DNA of 64,000 bases from Sphaeramia orbicularis (taxonomy: Eukaryota > Chordata > Actinopteri > Kurtiformes > Apogonidae): contig NC_043972.1 of assembly GCF_902148855.1 (NCBI RefSeq), positions 37,675,996 through 37,739,995 on the forward strand. The letters are read 5' to 3'. Below are positions 34,911-46,590 of the stretch, in pieces (the stretch's first letter is position 1; the number at the start of each line of letters is the position of its first letter). The notes under the pieces were generated by a model. That model made no database searches. It saw only the letters and a list, made by a program, of their open reading frames with translations, and was not told the origin of the DNA. Made by a program: the position numbers and the translations under genes.

Positions 34911-36850
34911 CAGGGCTGGACTGAGACTCATTTTCAGCCCTGGAGTTTCATACCTCAGACCGGCCCACTTTAGATCACGACCGATTATTATTAAAATCAT
35001 GCAATTATAACCTTACATGTTAGGTCTACACACTGTTCTGCAAAGCCTTCTAATTCAGTGTATTTTCTAAAATATTTCCAATTCAGCGCAAGTAAAGGTT
35101 GCTTCACAATGTGGATTTATTTCAAAAGTGAGTGCACATTGACGTCTCCAACATTATTATTCCTCACAACACAACAATAACAGAATCTATATTTTTGTTC
35201 TTATAAGTGCTAACATTTTTCAAACCTTTAAAATGTTTGAAATGAAATGAAAGTATAAAAATATTTTAAAAAATTAAAAATAAAAAAATAAAGCTTGCTG
35301 CACTTTCTAATAACTATTATTTTTGTATCCTCTGCAACAAAAGATTTCCATCACAACTTACTTGCAGTTTGTTCCATCGATGCTATTGAAAACTTTTGGT
35401 ACAGTGATATTAGGGGTTTGATGAGGATGATAAGAAAAAAATATGTGTATCCTGTGACTGAGGGTGAGCAAAGCAATCAAAGCTAACAACAGACTCCTCT
35501 TCATCTGTGTCATTTGTGCCTAGTGGTTCAGGGTTGTGCTGCTGAGCTGCTCCTCTGTCATCAGTAGACTCTGCTCTCCCTTTCACACTTCCTCCAGTTT
35601 CCCTAGACTCGCCTGCACCTGTATCACAATAAAAAATAATATCTACAGACATTTTGACTTACTGAACCAATTCAGATCTTTACACTGGCTAAATATGCAG
35701 GCTTATTTGATATTACTTTATGCTATTGCCTTTCAGTTGTGGGCTTTGTGTATTTACTGTCTCACTTTTAATAATAAAAAATAAAATAGGCCAGTATTAT
35801 CGTTTGGGTATAGAAAGTGGTTTTAGTGGAACTAATGCTTGTTCACACAGTCTGTTCCAACAGCTCACCTTTTCCTTCCATCCTGACAGGAACAATCCCC
35901 TCATCACTACTGGCTCCTGGCTCTGCTTCTGACACTAAAGCACATTTTAAAAATGCTCATAATTCTCAGCACAAATCTTCTATTTTCAAAGCCTTGGTGT
36001 CAGTTTCATTCATGTAGTGCTGAATCATCTAGCATCTCAGAGCACCTTTCATACTGAACAGGCCTACACCATACTCTTCATTGTAGTCTATTTATTCTAA
36101 TAATCTTCCCTCTCTGAGCAGTCCTACCTGCCCACTCTGGACTTGTGGGCTCATGGCTGGTGTCTGCTGCTGGATCTGCTTTCTGAATCTGAGGAGCTAC
36201 AAGACAAAGTTTCCCACCTACGTGGCGTCGCATCATACTATTATTTAAATGACATAACGTTATGTTCCACGTCACAATGCCACATAATTCACTGACTCGA
36301 TAATTAACTAACTTGAAAGGTGGTTTACCCGGTTCATCGTCCTCATTAATTGTTTCCAACCGGGAGGTCGTTTATGTGAAAAAGTTGCAGATTTTGTCAC
36401 ATTTGGCTGCGTTTGCTTCCAGAGCTTTCCTCTTTTTAATTCTTGCCTTCTCCACACCACCCTTGCTCTTTCTATTATCCATGTCTCAAACAGCAAACAC
36501 AGCTGAGCATCGACATAGCCTACAGAGCGCAGATCGTATATGCTCCACAGCTACAGTACAGAGCTACTAACCGTATGCAAGGAGATGTTACGCCAGGTCA
36601 CGGTGTGTCCGCAAAAAAAAAACAGGAAGAAAACAAACAGTTTACTGGTAGAGGGGGTGAGGCCCAGGAACAGCAGCTGCAGATTACGTGGTCAACTCAG
36701 TGCTATGACTGAACACCGGCCCCCCAAAAATAAATAAATAAATAAAATATTAAATACATATTTAAAGTGAACTCCGGCCCTCGCGGCCCAAATATTATAC
36801 CGGCCCACCGGGAATTGTCCCGGTCCTCCCGATTAGCCAGTCCGGGCCTG
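34911..36850 (-). mobile_element. hAT transposon remnant with perfect 8-bp duplication
   Basis: Inverted ends CAGGGCTGGACTGAG (34911) and, reverse-complemented, CAGGCCCGGACTGGC (36850) are flanked by identical 8-bp repeats GATAAGAC (34903-34910 and 36851-36858). On the minus strand, an ATG near 36481 opens KSKGGVEKARIKKRKALEAN, like the basic N-terminus of ZMYM1/TTF-type hAT transposases, and further coding-like pieces lie at about 36078-36359. The catalytic region is absent at 1,940 bp total, so it is a deletion derivative needing help from an intact relative. The intact duplication suggests moderate age. Confidence 0.8.
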
Positions 36851-37039
36851 GATAAGACCAACTGAACTGAATCTTGATACAGCTGTTACAGTGTCCAGCA
36901 GCATAAAAAACACAAAAAGTCTGTCTTCCCGGTAGAAAGACTCTGTAACATGGACAATTACAGCATATGTTCCAATGTAATGTGTTATATTGTGTTTCTA
37001 TGTTTGACATAAGTGTGTGAATGTGAGGACATTACTGAA

Positions 37040-37311
37040 ACCTCCACATCCACTAAGAGACAGTGTTACATTAACCTCCACATCCACTAAGAGACAGTGT
37101 TACATTAACCTCCACATCCACTAGGGGGCAGTGTTACATTAACCGCCACATCCACTAGGGGGCAGTGTTACATTAACCTCCACATCCACTAGGGGGCAGT
37201 GTTACATTAACCTCCACATCCACTAGGGGGCAGTGTTACATTAACCTCCACATCCACTAGGGGGCAGTGTTACATTAACCTCCACATCCACTAGGGGGCG
37301 GGGTTACATTA
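37040..37311 (+). promoter_or_regulatory. Eight-unit 34-bp array with six CTCF-core matches
   Basis: Eight head-to-tail 34-bp units (37040, then every 34 bp). Units 3 to 8 contain CCACTAGGGGGC (followed by AG in units 3-7 and GG in unit 8), which fits the CTCF core consensus CCASYAGRKGGCRS, all in the same orientation. Units 1 and 2 carry CCACTAAGAGACAG instead and should not bind. The array ends about 240 bp before the TRIM start codon, so it may act as an insulator, loop anchor or promoter element. The motif match is visible; binding is inferred. Confidence 0.8.
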
Positions 37312-37549
37312 GCTCTTATCACTAGGTTGAGTGTGTTCCAACACGGAAGAGCTGTTGGTCTGACGAACTTTTACTCTGGCACGGCAGTTTTTCCTGTGTT
37401 TCCAACTCTTATAATCCTTTAAAAGACTTTCTTCTTTTCTTCGATCGTAAAGCGTCACATAACGGTGAGTCCGTACTCCTGTATGTGCATGAGTAGTTAG
37501 ATATTTGTTGACAAACTGAAGTTGAAGTGAAAAGGGCCTGTGTGAAGTC
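37312..37549 (+). promoter_or_regulatory. TRIM gene promoter and 5' UTR region
   Basis: Short interval between the CTCF-like array and the TRIM ATG at 37550. It contains CG dinucleotides (CTCTGGCACGGCAG, TTCGATCGTAAAGCG) but no TATA box. A GGTGAGT donor-like string at about 37463 hints at a possible untranslated exon end. Inference only. Confidence 0.3.
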
Positions 37550-38224
37550 ATGGCTGACAACATGGATGACGACCTGCCACAAGAGGCTCTTCCGCTTCAG
37601 CAGGACCTGACTTGCCCGGTCTGCCAGGGCATCTTCAAGGACCCTTCACTGCTGCCCTGCACCCACTCCTTCTGCCGAGAATGCCTGGAGAGAAGCTGGC
37701 AGTACAACAAGAAGTGTCCGGTGTGTCGGCAGGTGTTCGAGGAGGGCAGCGCCATCCCGAACCGCGCGCTCAGCTCCGCGTGCGAGTCCTTCCTGAAGCA
37801 GAAGAACTGGGGAAACGCGACCAAACCTCGTGGGCACGTGTGTCACCTCCATCTGAAGCCTCTGGAGCTTTACTGCGAGAAGGACGAGGAGCCCGTGTGC
37901 GTGGACTGTGTCACTTTGCACAGCAGTCACAGGCTGCTCAGCATCAAAGACGGAGCTCCAATGTGCAGGGTAATGTCACCAGCAGATCCAAAAATACCTT
38001 ACACCTTTTATGTGTTTTGATTCAACATATAACAGTTAACTATGCTAATAGAAGGAACCTCATCATAATTAGTTAATCATTATATTTTTATGATTAATAG
38101 TTAACATACAGGGATCAGCCATAACATTATGACCACTGACAGGCAGTAGTTATACATAGTACAATGCACAGTGCTATGTCTTTTCATACCTGCAGCCTTT
38201 TGTAAAACATGCAGCACATTAAGA

Positions 38225-38256
<32 letters not shown>

Positions 38257-41200
38257 AAATATAAATCTATAACAAAAAAAAAAAGTCAACACAAGTATAC
38301 ACAAACATTACATTGGGACCTGTCAGTGGGCAGGGATATATTAGGCATCAAGTGACCATTTAGACACTTCCAGATTTTGTTGTTCACTGCCTGTGTAAAG
38401 TGGTTAGTACCTACCAAAAATATCTGAAGAACAACAACCAAATGTCCACTAATTTGAGCATCTATGGGATCATATTATTATCACCACCTGTCTAATATTG
38501 TTTAAGTTCCCCTTTTCCCACAAAAACTGCTCTGACCCAAGGCCTAGACTCCACCAGACCTCTGAAGTTTTGCTGTGGTATCTGGACCAAGACATTACAG
38601 CAGATCCTTGAAGTCTAAAAATGCACTTTTTCCTCATTGGCTTTTAATCAATGAGTGACATGTCTTTTTTTATGCTGTTTTTATCAGATTTTAATTTGTC
38701 TTTGTTTATATGATGGTTGTATTTCATTGTTCTTAGCCCGCTTTACACCCTCTGTGATCACTAGTTTTATTTACTTAGTTTTATGTTTGGTGTACGGCAC
38801 TTTGGCCAGCTGAAAAGTTCTTAAAGTGCATTATAAATAAAGTTGGTATGGTATATGGTATATGGTATGAAGTCCTGGAAATAGAGATTATGTCAACACC
38901 AACACCCCCCACAGATGATAAAATGTCCTGAGGTTGGGATGTCCTTCCATAGTCCATTTTTGGTCTGTACTAACCGCTGCAGACTATGAACACCCAACAA
39001 GACCTGCAGTTGTGGAGATGCTCTGGCCCAGTCATCACTGTTTCAATATGGACCTGGTCAAAGTTGCTCAGATTCCTACTCTTGCCTAAATGTTCACTTG
39101 CTGCCTAATATATCCATCCCAATGAAAGATTCCTTTGTAATGAAATAATGAATATTATTACCACTTCTCCTGTCGTAATAATGTTTTGATTAATCTAGGA
39201 TGAAAAATATGTGATTTAAAAAAAAAAAAAAAGAAAAGATTTTTCAGTGTGTTGTCTTTGTTCCCACAGTCCACAGGACCCACAGTCATGTCAGCTATCC
39301 CCTAGAAGATATGCCAGTGAAGTGCATGCTAAAAGCTCATTTATATGATTAATAATAGGAAGGAATTAATGTGGATACCTTATTTTTTACTTAATTTCAC
39401 CCCTATGTAGCTGGGATAGGCTCCAAGCAACCCCCATGACCCAAGTGAGGATAAAGCGGGTTCAGAAAATGAATGAATGAATGAACCTTATTTTTACCTC
39501 TATGCGGATACATTTTGAAGGGAGATGGATTTGGGGGGATTTTTTGTTAGCAATGTCTTAAAATACTTGACTGTATGATCACCGTCTCCTTTTCACTCTG
39601 CAGAATGAGCTGAGCTTCAAAGTCCAGATTTTTGAAAAGAAACTGGATTCTTTCAGAAAAACGAGCTATAAACTCAGCAACACAGTGGAGTTCATCAAGG
39701 TAGAGTTTCAATACCATATTTGTCTTAGATTGTCAGGCAGAAAAATATAAAAATATACAAAGTATGTGTTTTCTGGTTGGTCTTAGTGAAAAGCTGTTTG
39801 ATTTCTATTAGTTTTTCAGGATTTATGCATTATACAAATCATACTTATAACCCTAAGTAACAGATAGTTGGCATTGTATGGAACATGGAAAAAGAAAGCA
39901 GTGATTTTGAAATTTACTTTGACTTGTATTTCATTGTAGACAGAATGCACACAACATTCATTGATTTGAAATATAAATCCACTCCTAGTTTGTTATTAAT
40001 TTCCTTTTACCATGTCGTCTATTTCTTAATTTAGGCTAGTTTCTAAAATCACAGTTACTGTAGTTCATAGGCTAGTTCACTGCTCAAAATCATTGCAGTT
40101 GACAAGTATAGTTTTGTTTTTATTTGTTAGTACAGAGAATACACACACCTTATTCAATACATGGACATTTTATTCATCTGTCAATTCCCCCACTGTATTT
40201 TATTGCAGTATCAAGCAGGGCAGGCAGAGAAGCAGATAAAGGCAGAATTTGAGCGGCTCCATGCAGTTCTTCATGCTGAAGAAGCTCGACGTCTGAAAGC
40301 CCTGGAGGTTGAGGAAGAGCAGAAAATTTCTAGCGTACAAGATATGATAGCTAGCGCAGAAAAGGATATTAAAACTCTCGGCGATCTCATTGAGACTCTT
40401 AAAAAAGAGATGGGTAATGAGGATCTTCCCCTGCTGATGGTAAGAGGAAATGGCTTATCCACACATTGGGAATAATATCATCATAGTATTATCACATGTG
40501 TTCACTGTTTTACGTTCATTCTGTTTTTCTTCTGTAGAATTTCCAGAATTTAAAAAGAAAGTAAGTACCTGCAAAGTAGTGTTAAATGTGCACTGATATG
40601 GTATGGTGTTAGATCTCATCCCAAACACATTTTCTCTAGAGCCCAGTGGGTGACTACGGAGCCATTTGTCCCTGATGGCTGTCTTCTGGACATGGGACAG
40701 CATGTTGGCGCTTTAGCCTTCAACATCTGGAAAAACATGAAGAACAATGTTCAGTTCCGTGAGTAAATTACACAGTCAATACACAAGTGGACATATTTGT
40801 GTTAAAAAGGCCATGAAGTACTGCAGACTCTGAACTGTACTTATAGTCTCACATACACATACCTATGCCCACACTTGGTTAGCTGTGTTCCAGTGCTGTA
40901 GATACTAGGGCTGCACAATTAATCGATTTTCTAATCTAAATCGGATTATTTAATTAGGACAATGTTTAAAAAAGGGTAATCGTCAAATCGAATTTCATCT
41001 CTCTCATGTCTCCGGGCTGCATGCCTCTGGGCTACCGTAGGCTCCTCCTCCTCCTAAATCTGAGAGCGATCTCCACAGTTTTTTCTCTCCACACACCAGT
41101 ACAAAAATGACATTTGCTAAGGAGAGTGAAAAGTTCATGGCTAAAAATAGCAAGAGCAAGTCAGTTGTGTGGAATTGGTACAGCTTCGAAGTTTCCAATG

Positions 41201-43594
41201 AAGACCAAACCATTCCTCGCTGCAAACTCAGCCTGAAGGCAGTATCTGTCAAAGAAAGCAACCAACTTATTTCAGCTCCTCAAACATCATCACACGCCAG
41301 AGTGGGAGCAGTGCGGTATATTGCAGGCTGCACACGAACATGACATATGGACTTCTGTTGTCTATTGTAGTTTTACCCAGAAATTGAAATCGAGAATTGA
41401 GTTTTTAGAGGAAAAAATCTGGATTTTAGTTTTGGCCAAAATCGTGCAGCCCTAGTAGATACACTGATCAGCCATAACATTCTGACCACTGATAGGCAAA
41501 GTGGTGTTAATTTTCATGATCTCAGTACAGTGGGGCCCGTAAGTGGGTGGGTTCCTCAAAGCTGATGTGTTGGCAGAAGCAAAATGGGCAAGAGTAAGGA
41601 TCTGAACAACTCTGACTATGGAGAAAATGTGATGGTCAAATCACTGCATCACATCTTTGATGTCCTGGAAGTAGAGGTGGACCTCCATGGATCAGGTTTA
41701 TTTGTCCAACACCCCCCACAGACGATAAATTGTCCTGAGGTTGGGATGTCCTTCCTGAGTCCATTTTTGGTTGGTAATAACCACTGCAGACCAGGAACAT
41801 TCAACAAGACCTGCAGTTGTGGAGGTACTCTGACTCAGTCCCAGTCATACAATATGGTCACCTGACTGGTCAAAGTCACTCAGTTCTTACGTTGCTCGTT
41901 TTGGTGCTTCCAACACATCAGTTTTGAAGACTGAATGTTCACTACTGCCTAATATATCCAACCCAATGAAAGGTCCCACTGTAATGAAATAATCAATATC
42001 GTTACCATTTATTGGTATTATTACCACTTCTCCTGTCAGTGGTCTGAATGTTATTGTTGATCAGTGTAGGTCTGGCACCGTCCACTGTCTGGAGTAGGGA
42101 AGTCATTGAGGTTGTTTGGCTTGTTCTTGGATAGCTACAATATGAACAGAAAGTAGTGTTCCGGAGAGAAGTGCTTTTGTTGGAACATTTGTGCATGAGG
42201 AAGCATGTTGTGGTATTAACATGACTAAAATCTCTACAAAAGAAAACTGCACATAAAATACCACATCTTTGTCCAAACTTGCCATCTTCAGGGTTAACTT
42301 ACAGCTTGGAGGTGGTTTTCCACATAGCAAAGGGGGGCTTTCAATTTGATAGTGGAACTAAGGAGAATGACAATCCTGCTACTGCACAAGGGATACATTG
42401 ACCTTTATTCCATCAGAGTGCTTTGAATCAGCCACACTACACTGAAAATATGAAAGTAAAAAGTATTCCTTCAAAAGACATTTCTAGTGGTTCTGTCTGT
42501 ACAAAACTGACTTAACTTTTTGTCATGTCAATTGTATATAAAGACTATTAAACCATTCTGATTTAAGACTGAATAACAATCAATACACTCAATATTGCAA
42601 ATGTTCACTTAACTTTGATGTGCAAACTGATTTTCAGTGAAACATGACACCTTTTGTTTGCAATCCAGTCTTTCTTTTTTATTTTGCTTTGTATACTATT
42701 TTTGTCTTTTATAATGTCTGGTGTTTTCATTTTGTTAGATTATTTTCATCCTTGCTCACCTCTGGGTACACCAAGGGATTGTGTTTTAGATGTGTCCTTG
42801 TCCATTTTGTTTAGATTGTTTATGAGAATGTGGAGTAAAAAGTGTAGATGTATTGAAATTTTGTAGTAAAGCAAAATGTTGTTGTTTTTTTTTTTTTTTT
42901 AAAGATGAATACGCTAGCAAAGTACTGTTGTCGGAAAATTGTACTTATGTAAGGGATTTTTACTCAGTTACCTCCAGCCACTGCTTGTGAGGTTTATTTC
43001 AGTCGAATGAGGGTATAATACATGCCTCTAAATTCATATTGTTGTTGTGGTTCTGCAGATGCAGTTGTACTAGACCCAAACACAGCCTCTCCGTGGCTGA
43101 GCCTGAGTCCTGACCTAACCAGTGTGAAGGAAAGCCCGGAGCGAATGACTGTCCCTGAAAACCCGGAGCGCTTCGATCCCTGTGTCTTCGTCTTAGGCGC
43201 TGAAGGTTACACTGCGGGGAAACACAGATGGGACATCAATGTTGGCGACAACCCAAAGTGGATTGTGGGAGTGTGCAAATCATCAGTGGTCCGTAAAAAG
43301 AAGTTCACGGTCTCCACAAACCGTGGCGTGTGGGCCATATCACTCAGTAAAGGGGTGTACTCCGCCTTAACACCTGAACGCACGGAGCTGGTAGTGCAGC
43401 AGCGCCCAGAAAAGATCCGTGTCAAGCTGAATATGGATAAAGGAGAGGTGTCATTTTGGGATGGTGGAACAGCAAAGCACCTCGTCAGTTTTACACACAA
43501 ATTTGAAGAGAGAATTTTTCCCATATTTGGTCCAGGGCTCCACAGTGCACCTATGAGTATGGTTGCAGGAAAAATAGCTGTACACACGTCCTAA
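37550..43594 (+). CDS. Class IV TRIM E3 ubiquitin ligase, TRIM35/A33-like
   Basis: Six coding exons, 474 aa: 37550-37969, 39604-39699, 40209-40439, 40538-40560, 40640-40758, 43059-43594, all with GT-AG ends and compatible phases. Domains: RING C3HC4 at about 22-60 (CPVC, CTHSFCREC, CPVC); B-box 2 at about 97-132 (CHLH, then YC, CVDC and HSSH); coiled coil at about 140-250; PRY-SPRY at about 298-474 (LDPNTASPWLSLS, ENPERFD, GKHRWDINVGD, WIVGVC). Exon sizes of 96, 231 and 23 bp are the classic TRIM pattern. It likely transfers ubiquitin in the cytoplasm, with the SPRY domain choosing targets; many fish relatives act in antiviral or inflammatory signalling. Layout and the hinge (MNFQNLKRKAQW, AFNIWKKM) resemble TRIM35 and zinc-binding protein A33. 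The orthologue is not certain because fish TRIMs are greatly expanded. All zinc ligands appear intact. Confidence 0.88.
38109..39195. mobile_element. Tc1-like element with nested LINE tail (TRIM intron 1)
   Basis: The left end, CAGGGATCAGCCATAACATT after TA (38107-38108), matches the better-kept copy at 41462. The right end is decayed (TAATGTTTTGATTAATC to about 39195). Internal sequence (CAGTTGTGGAGATGCTCTG, TTCACTTGCTGCCTAATATA) also matches that copy. An A-run (about 38226-38253) and a LINE-like 3' tail (about 38690-38875, TAAATAAAGTTGGTATGG) account for the extra length. Confidence 0.6.
39391..39486 (+). mobile_element. SINE 3' fragment in TRIM intron 1
   Basis: Matches the 3' third of the SINE at 9635-10028 (GTAGCTGGGATAGGCTCCA, AGGATAAAGCGGGTTCAGA) with a GAATGAATGAA tail. 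It is 5'-truncated. Confidence 0.8.
40906..41454 (+). mobile_element. hAT MITE with ZBED-like finger remnant (TRIM intron 5)
   Basis: Ends TAGGGCTGCACAATTAATCG and, inverted, TAGGGCTGCACGATTTTGGC are flanked by identical 8-bp repeats GTAGATAC (40898-40905, 41455-41462). Inside, an open frame from 41107 includes SKSVVWNWYSFEVSNEDQ and PRCKLSLKAVSV, the start of a BED-type finger of a ZBED-like hAT transposase; the second cysteine is serine here. The transposase core is missing (549 bp in all). Confidence 0.85.
41462..42066. mobile_element. Tc1-like non-autonomous element (TRIM intron 5)
   Basis: Left end CACTGATCAGCCATAACATT after TA (41460-41461); right end GTCAGTGGTCTGAATGTTAT through TGATCAGTG before TA (42067-42068). 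The ends are inverted copies. A relative lies at 38109-39195. It is non-coding, 605 bp. Confidence 0.85.
42067..43058. other. Rest of TRIM intron 5
   Basis: AT-rich, with a T-run near 42882-42900. Nothing else recognised before the acceptor TTCTGCAG at 43058. Confidence 0.5.
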
Positions 43595-44476
43595 TGGCCC
43601 AGTGTGCTATGCATGGGTGCTGCAGACTTAAAGGTCTGATATAACATTAGAATGATGGCTATTTTTAAAAACTAAAATGTTTTTGTCAAATTTTTACAAA
43701 TGTATGCAACAACCAACTGCACAGTCAACTGTAGACAGAGCTTCATGTGATTTGATTGATAAAAAGATTATAACAGGACAGCTTTACCCGCAAACATAAA
43801 TAACTAGGGTCAGAAAAATGTTTTGACGCAGCAGAATTGTAACTAGGTGGATAATGCACTACCATAGAGAGTAAAACTGACAATTTGTTTGATCTCTTTC
43901 TCCATCAGTTGTACAGTCTGCTGGATATTTTCAAGAAATTATTTCATGAATGATGAAGAAACCTGAACTTTTAAATAAGTTAGGAAGAATGAAGACCAAA
44001 GTTTTTAGATGTGATGGGTGGCTATCCACAGACGAATCACATTAAAAAGTGCCATTAATCCCTACAGGTCGCATGGCATAGTTTTAATACTAATATATCT
44101 GAAAGCTAAACTTCAACTTGGTGTATCATTGAGTGTAATCATTTAAGTTACTTGTGTATTAAATACATAAGTATTTAGAGGACAGCGCTACTATTTTTTT
44201 TGCACCTTTGCAGCAGTGGGTATTTTGAACATCTGCATATGTTAAGTGAGTTTTATATGGTGGTGGGAATAAGTGGAATAAATTCTTAATTTTGCAGGGT
44301 ATACACTATATATTTTTTATTAATCATTTTTATTTAACTTACAAAATCACAACAACAAGAAACCAGAAGTCATCAGAAATATTAAAAAAAGGGCAAAAAT
44401 CAAAACAAAAAAAGAAAATAGTCATGAAGGGGAAAAAAGCTGATAGGTGACAAAAGACAAGAACCAAGACAACAGA

Positions 44477-44480
<4 letters not shown>
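43595..44480 (+). other. TRIM 3' UTR and flank
   Basis: Follows the stop at 43592-43594. An AATAAA at 44277-44282 is a candidate polyadenylation signal, about 690 bp downstream. No other gene seen. Confidence 0.4.

Positions 44481-44530
<50 letters not shown>
44481..44530. repeat. TA dinucleotide microsatellite
   Basis: About 25 TA units downstream of the TRIM gene. The 44531-44919 stretch after it is AT-rich with no gene. Confidence 0.95.
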
Positions 44531-44533
<3 letters not shown>

Positions 44534-44919
44534 CACACATGTGTTAGAAGACAATAGACAGAAAAAAATAATTGATGGACAACAGACAAAAAACAGATTA
44601 AAAAAGACGATAGACAAAACCAAACAACAAAAATACCTTGAGGTTATTTTACAAAAAAAACAAACTGCACATCCCAACAGGTTCCAGATTAATGTTTAAT
44701 CATTACTTTTAGATAATTTTGTCAATTTTGTTCACATACAGTCTTTTCAAAAATGTTTGTGCTGCTTTATTGTTTGTTTGACACTATGTTATATGCTCAG
44801 TCTAATCAATAGTCATCAGTATTTTGGAGAATTGATATACTGATACAATCAATTTGGTTTGATTCTTTTTGTAAGTACAACTTCAAATTGGGGTGGAAGG
44901 GAAAATGCACATTAAACTA

Positions 44920-45130
44920 GAAAAGCACTCGTAGAGTGCAGACTTCCGCCAAGGCAGATCAGTGCCCCCCTCTCCCAATCACCACCAAAGTTAAATCATT
45001 TGTTCCTTGTGCCAGCATCAACATTTCCTGAAATTTTCATCCAAATCCGTCCATAGCTTTTTGAGTTATCTTGCACACAGACAGACAGGCAAACCAACAC
45101 CGACAAAATCATATCCTCCTTGGTGGAGGT
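44920..45130. repeat. Dispersed repeat family A, copy 4
   Basis: Begins AAAGCACTCGTAGAGTGCAG and ends CCTCCTTGGTGGAGG, with the shared body (CCATAGCTTTTTGAGTTATC). This copy has more substitutions in the terminal motifs than copies 1 and 3. Confidence 0.75.
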
Positions 45131-45559
45131 AAAAATAATGTGTTATTTCTTTTGGCTTTGACTTGTATTTTGGTGTAACCTGAATGTAAAGAATGGATGT
45201 ATATGTATTTACAGATGAAACAAAAATCATTCAGTCCAAAAATCGCTATTATTTTTTAACATTGCTGAATTTTATTTTTTTAAGCATTTTGTTCCATGTA
45301 TCTGTCATTGTGCCTTGTAACTTTCTTTGGTTACTTCATGAACAATTAAAATACCTTAAAATGAAATGTTTGCTTAGTTTGTTTTTAAAGCTTATAACCT
45401 AAATGGCAAATTGCAATTAAAATGTTTTTTAGTTCATTTAATGAATTTATTATTTGGAAAAATGGATTATCTGTCAGAAGATTAGTTGTAAACCAGTAAC
45501 TTAATTATGTTAAAACCCCATATAAAGAGATGAAAAAGCTTGTAGCCAACTTTTTTTTT

Positions 45560-45654
45560 TTTTAAACCAATTGAAAAATACAAACTCAACGAGGGTAGTC
45601 ATAGTAATACAAATGAAAATAAGTATATAAACAATAAAGAAGTATAAAAGTCGT

Positions 45655-45707
<53 letters not shown>

Positions 45708-46590
45708 CAAGAGCAAAATTTACATTCAAATACAATACAGTGCAAATAATTAGGCCTTTTAAATTCATGTACAGTATAGGAGCAGAGATGCAGCAGAGAA
45801 GACAAGCAATGTTCTGGCTTATTTTCACTGCAATTTTTTTGTTTTGTTTTTTCAAATGTTTTTAGGGAGAAGGCAAACATTCTAAATTCGTTGGTAAATC
45901 CAGAATAGGAGGCCTTGTTATTTCTCCATTTTGCACAGTGGATATGATACTTACCCAATAATAAAATCATGTTGATATCTGAAACAGATGAGGCTAAATT
46001 GTCCATATTAACAATTAGATGATATTGTTCAAAACATGGAACATCATAAATTTTTAGTGAAATCCAGTGTTTTATGTCTGACCAAAAACGGTGTGATGCA
46101 GGGCAAAGGACCAATAAATGTTGTAAGGTTTCATCACTACCACTGCAGATGGAGCATTGATCCACCTCAAACTTCAGTCTTTTCTTAAGAAACTCTGCCA
46201 CAGGATAAACCCTGTTTATGATTTTAAAGTGTGTTTCTTTAACGTTTGGCAAGATTGGCCATTTCATAAATTTAGAGCGTGCTTTGATCAATGTACAAAA
46301 TGTTAGCGAGGTGGATCAATCTGCAATAATCATGGTACAATTTAGACTTCAAAACTACTAATGAATCTATTGTTACATTTTCTTTCAGACAGATTACAGT
46401 CACCAATCAATATTATTAGTAATGTTTTTAAAAAAAATGTATTATAAACTAAGAAGTTTCGAATCAAATGGAGTAAAGGTAAAGGGATCACTTTACAAAT
46501 GTATTCTCTCAGAAAACAATCTAAACTGTATTTTTCCACAAAATCTGCATATTTTAGAAAGTTACCATCATAATCCATTAAACCCATAAC
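45560..46590 (-). mobile_element. L1-type LINE 3' fragment
   Basis: Minus-strand reading gives the C-terminal end of a LINE reverse-transcriptase protein. A finger-like stretch has CSICSGSDETLQHLLVLC followed by FWSDIKHWISLKI (about 46020-46180), preceded by WPILPNVKETHFKIINRVYP. An upstream piece (about 46342-46587) includes MDYDGNFLKYADFVEKYSLD. These match the zinc-binding RVT region of fish L1-like elements. The frame is broken between the two pieces and the 5' part is lost. A TA microsatellite (45658-45704) lies in its 3' part. Confidence 0.8.
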
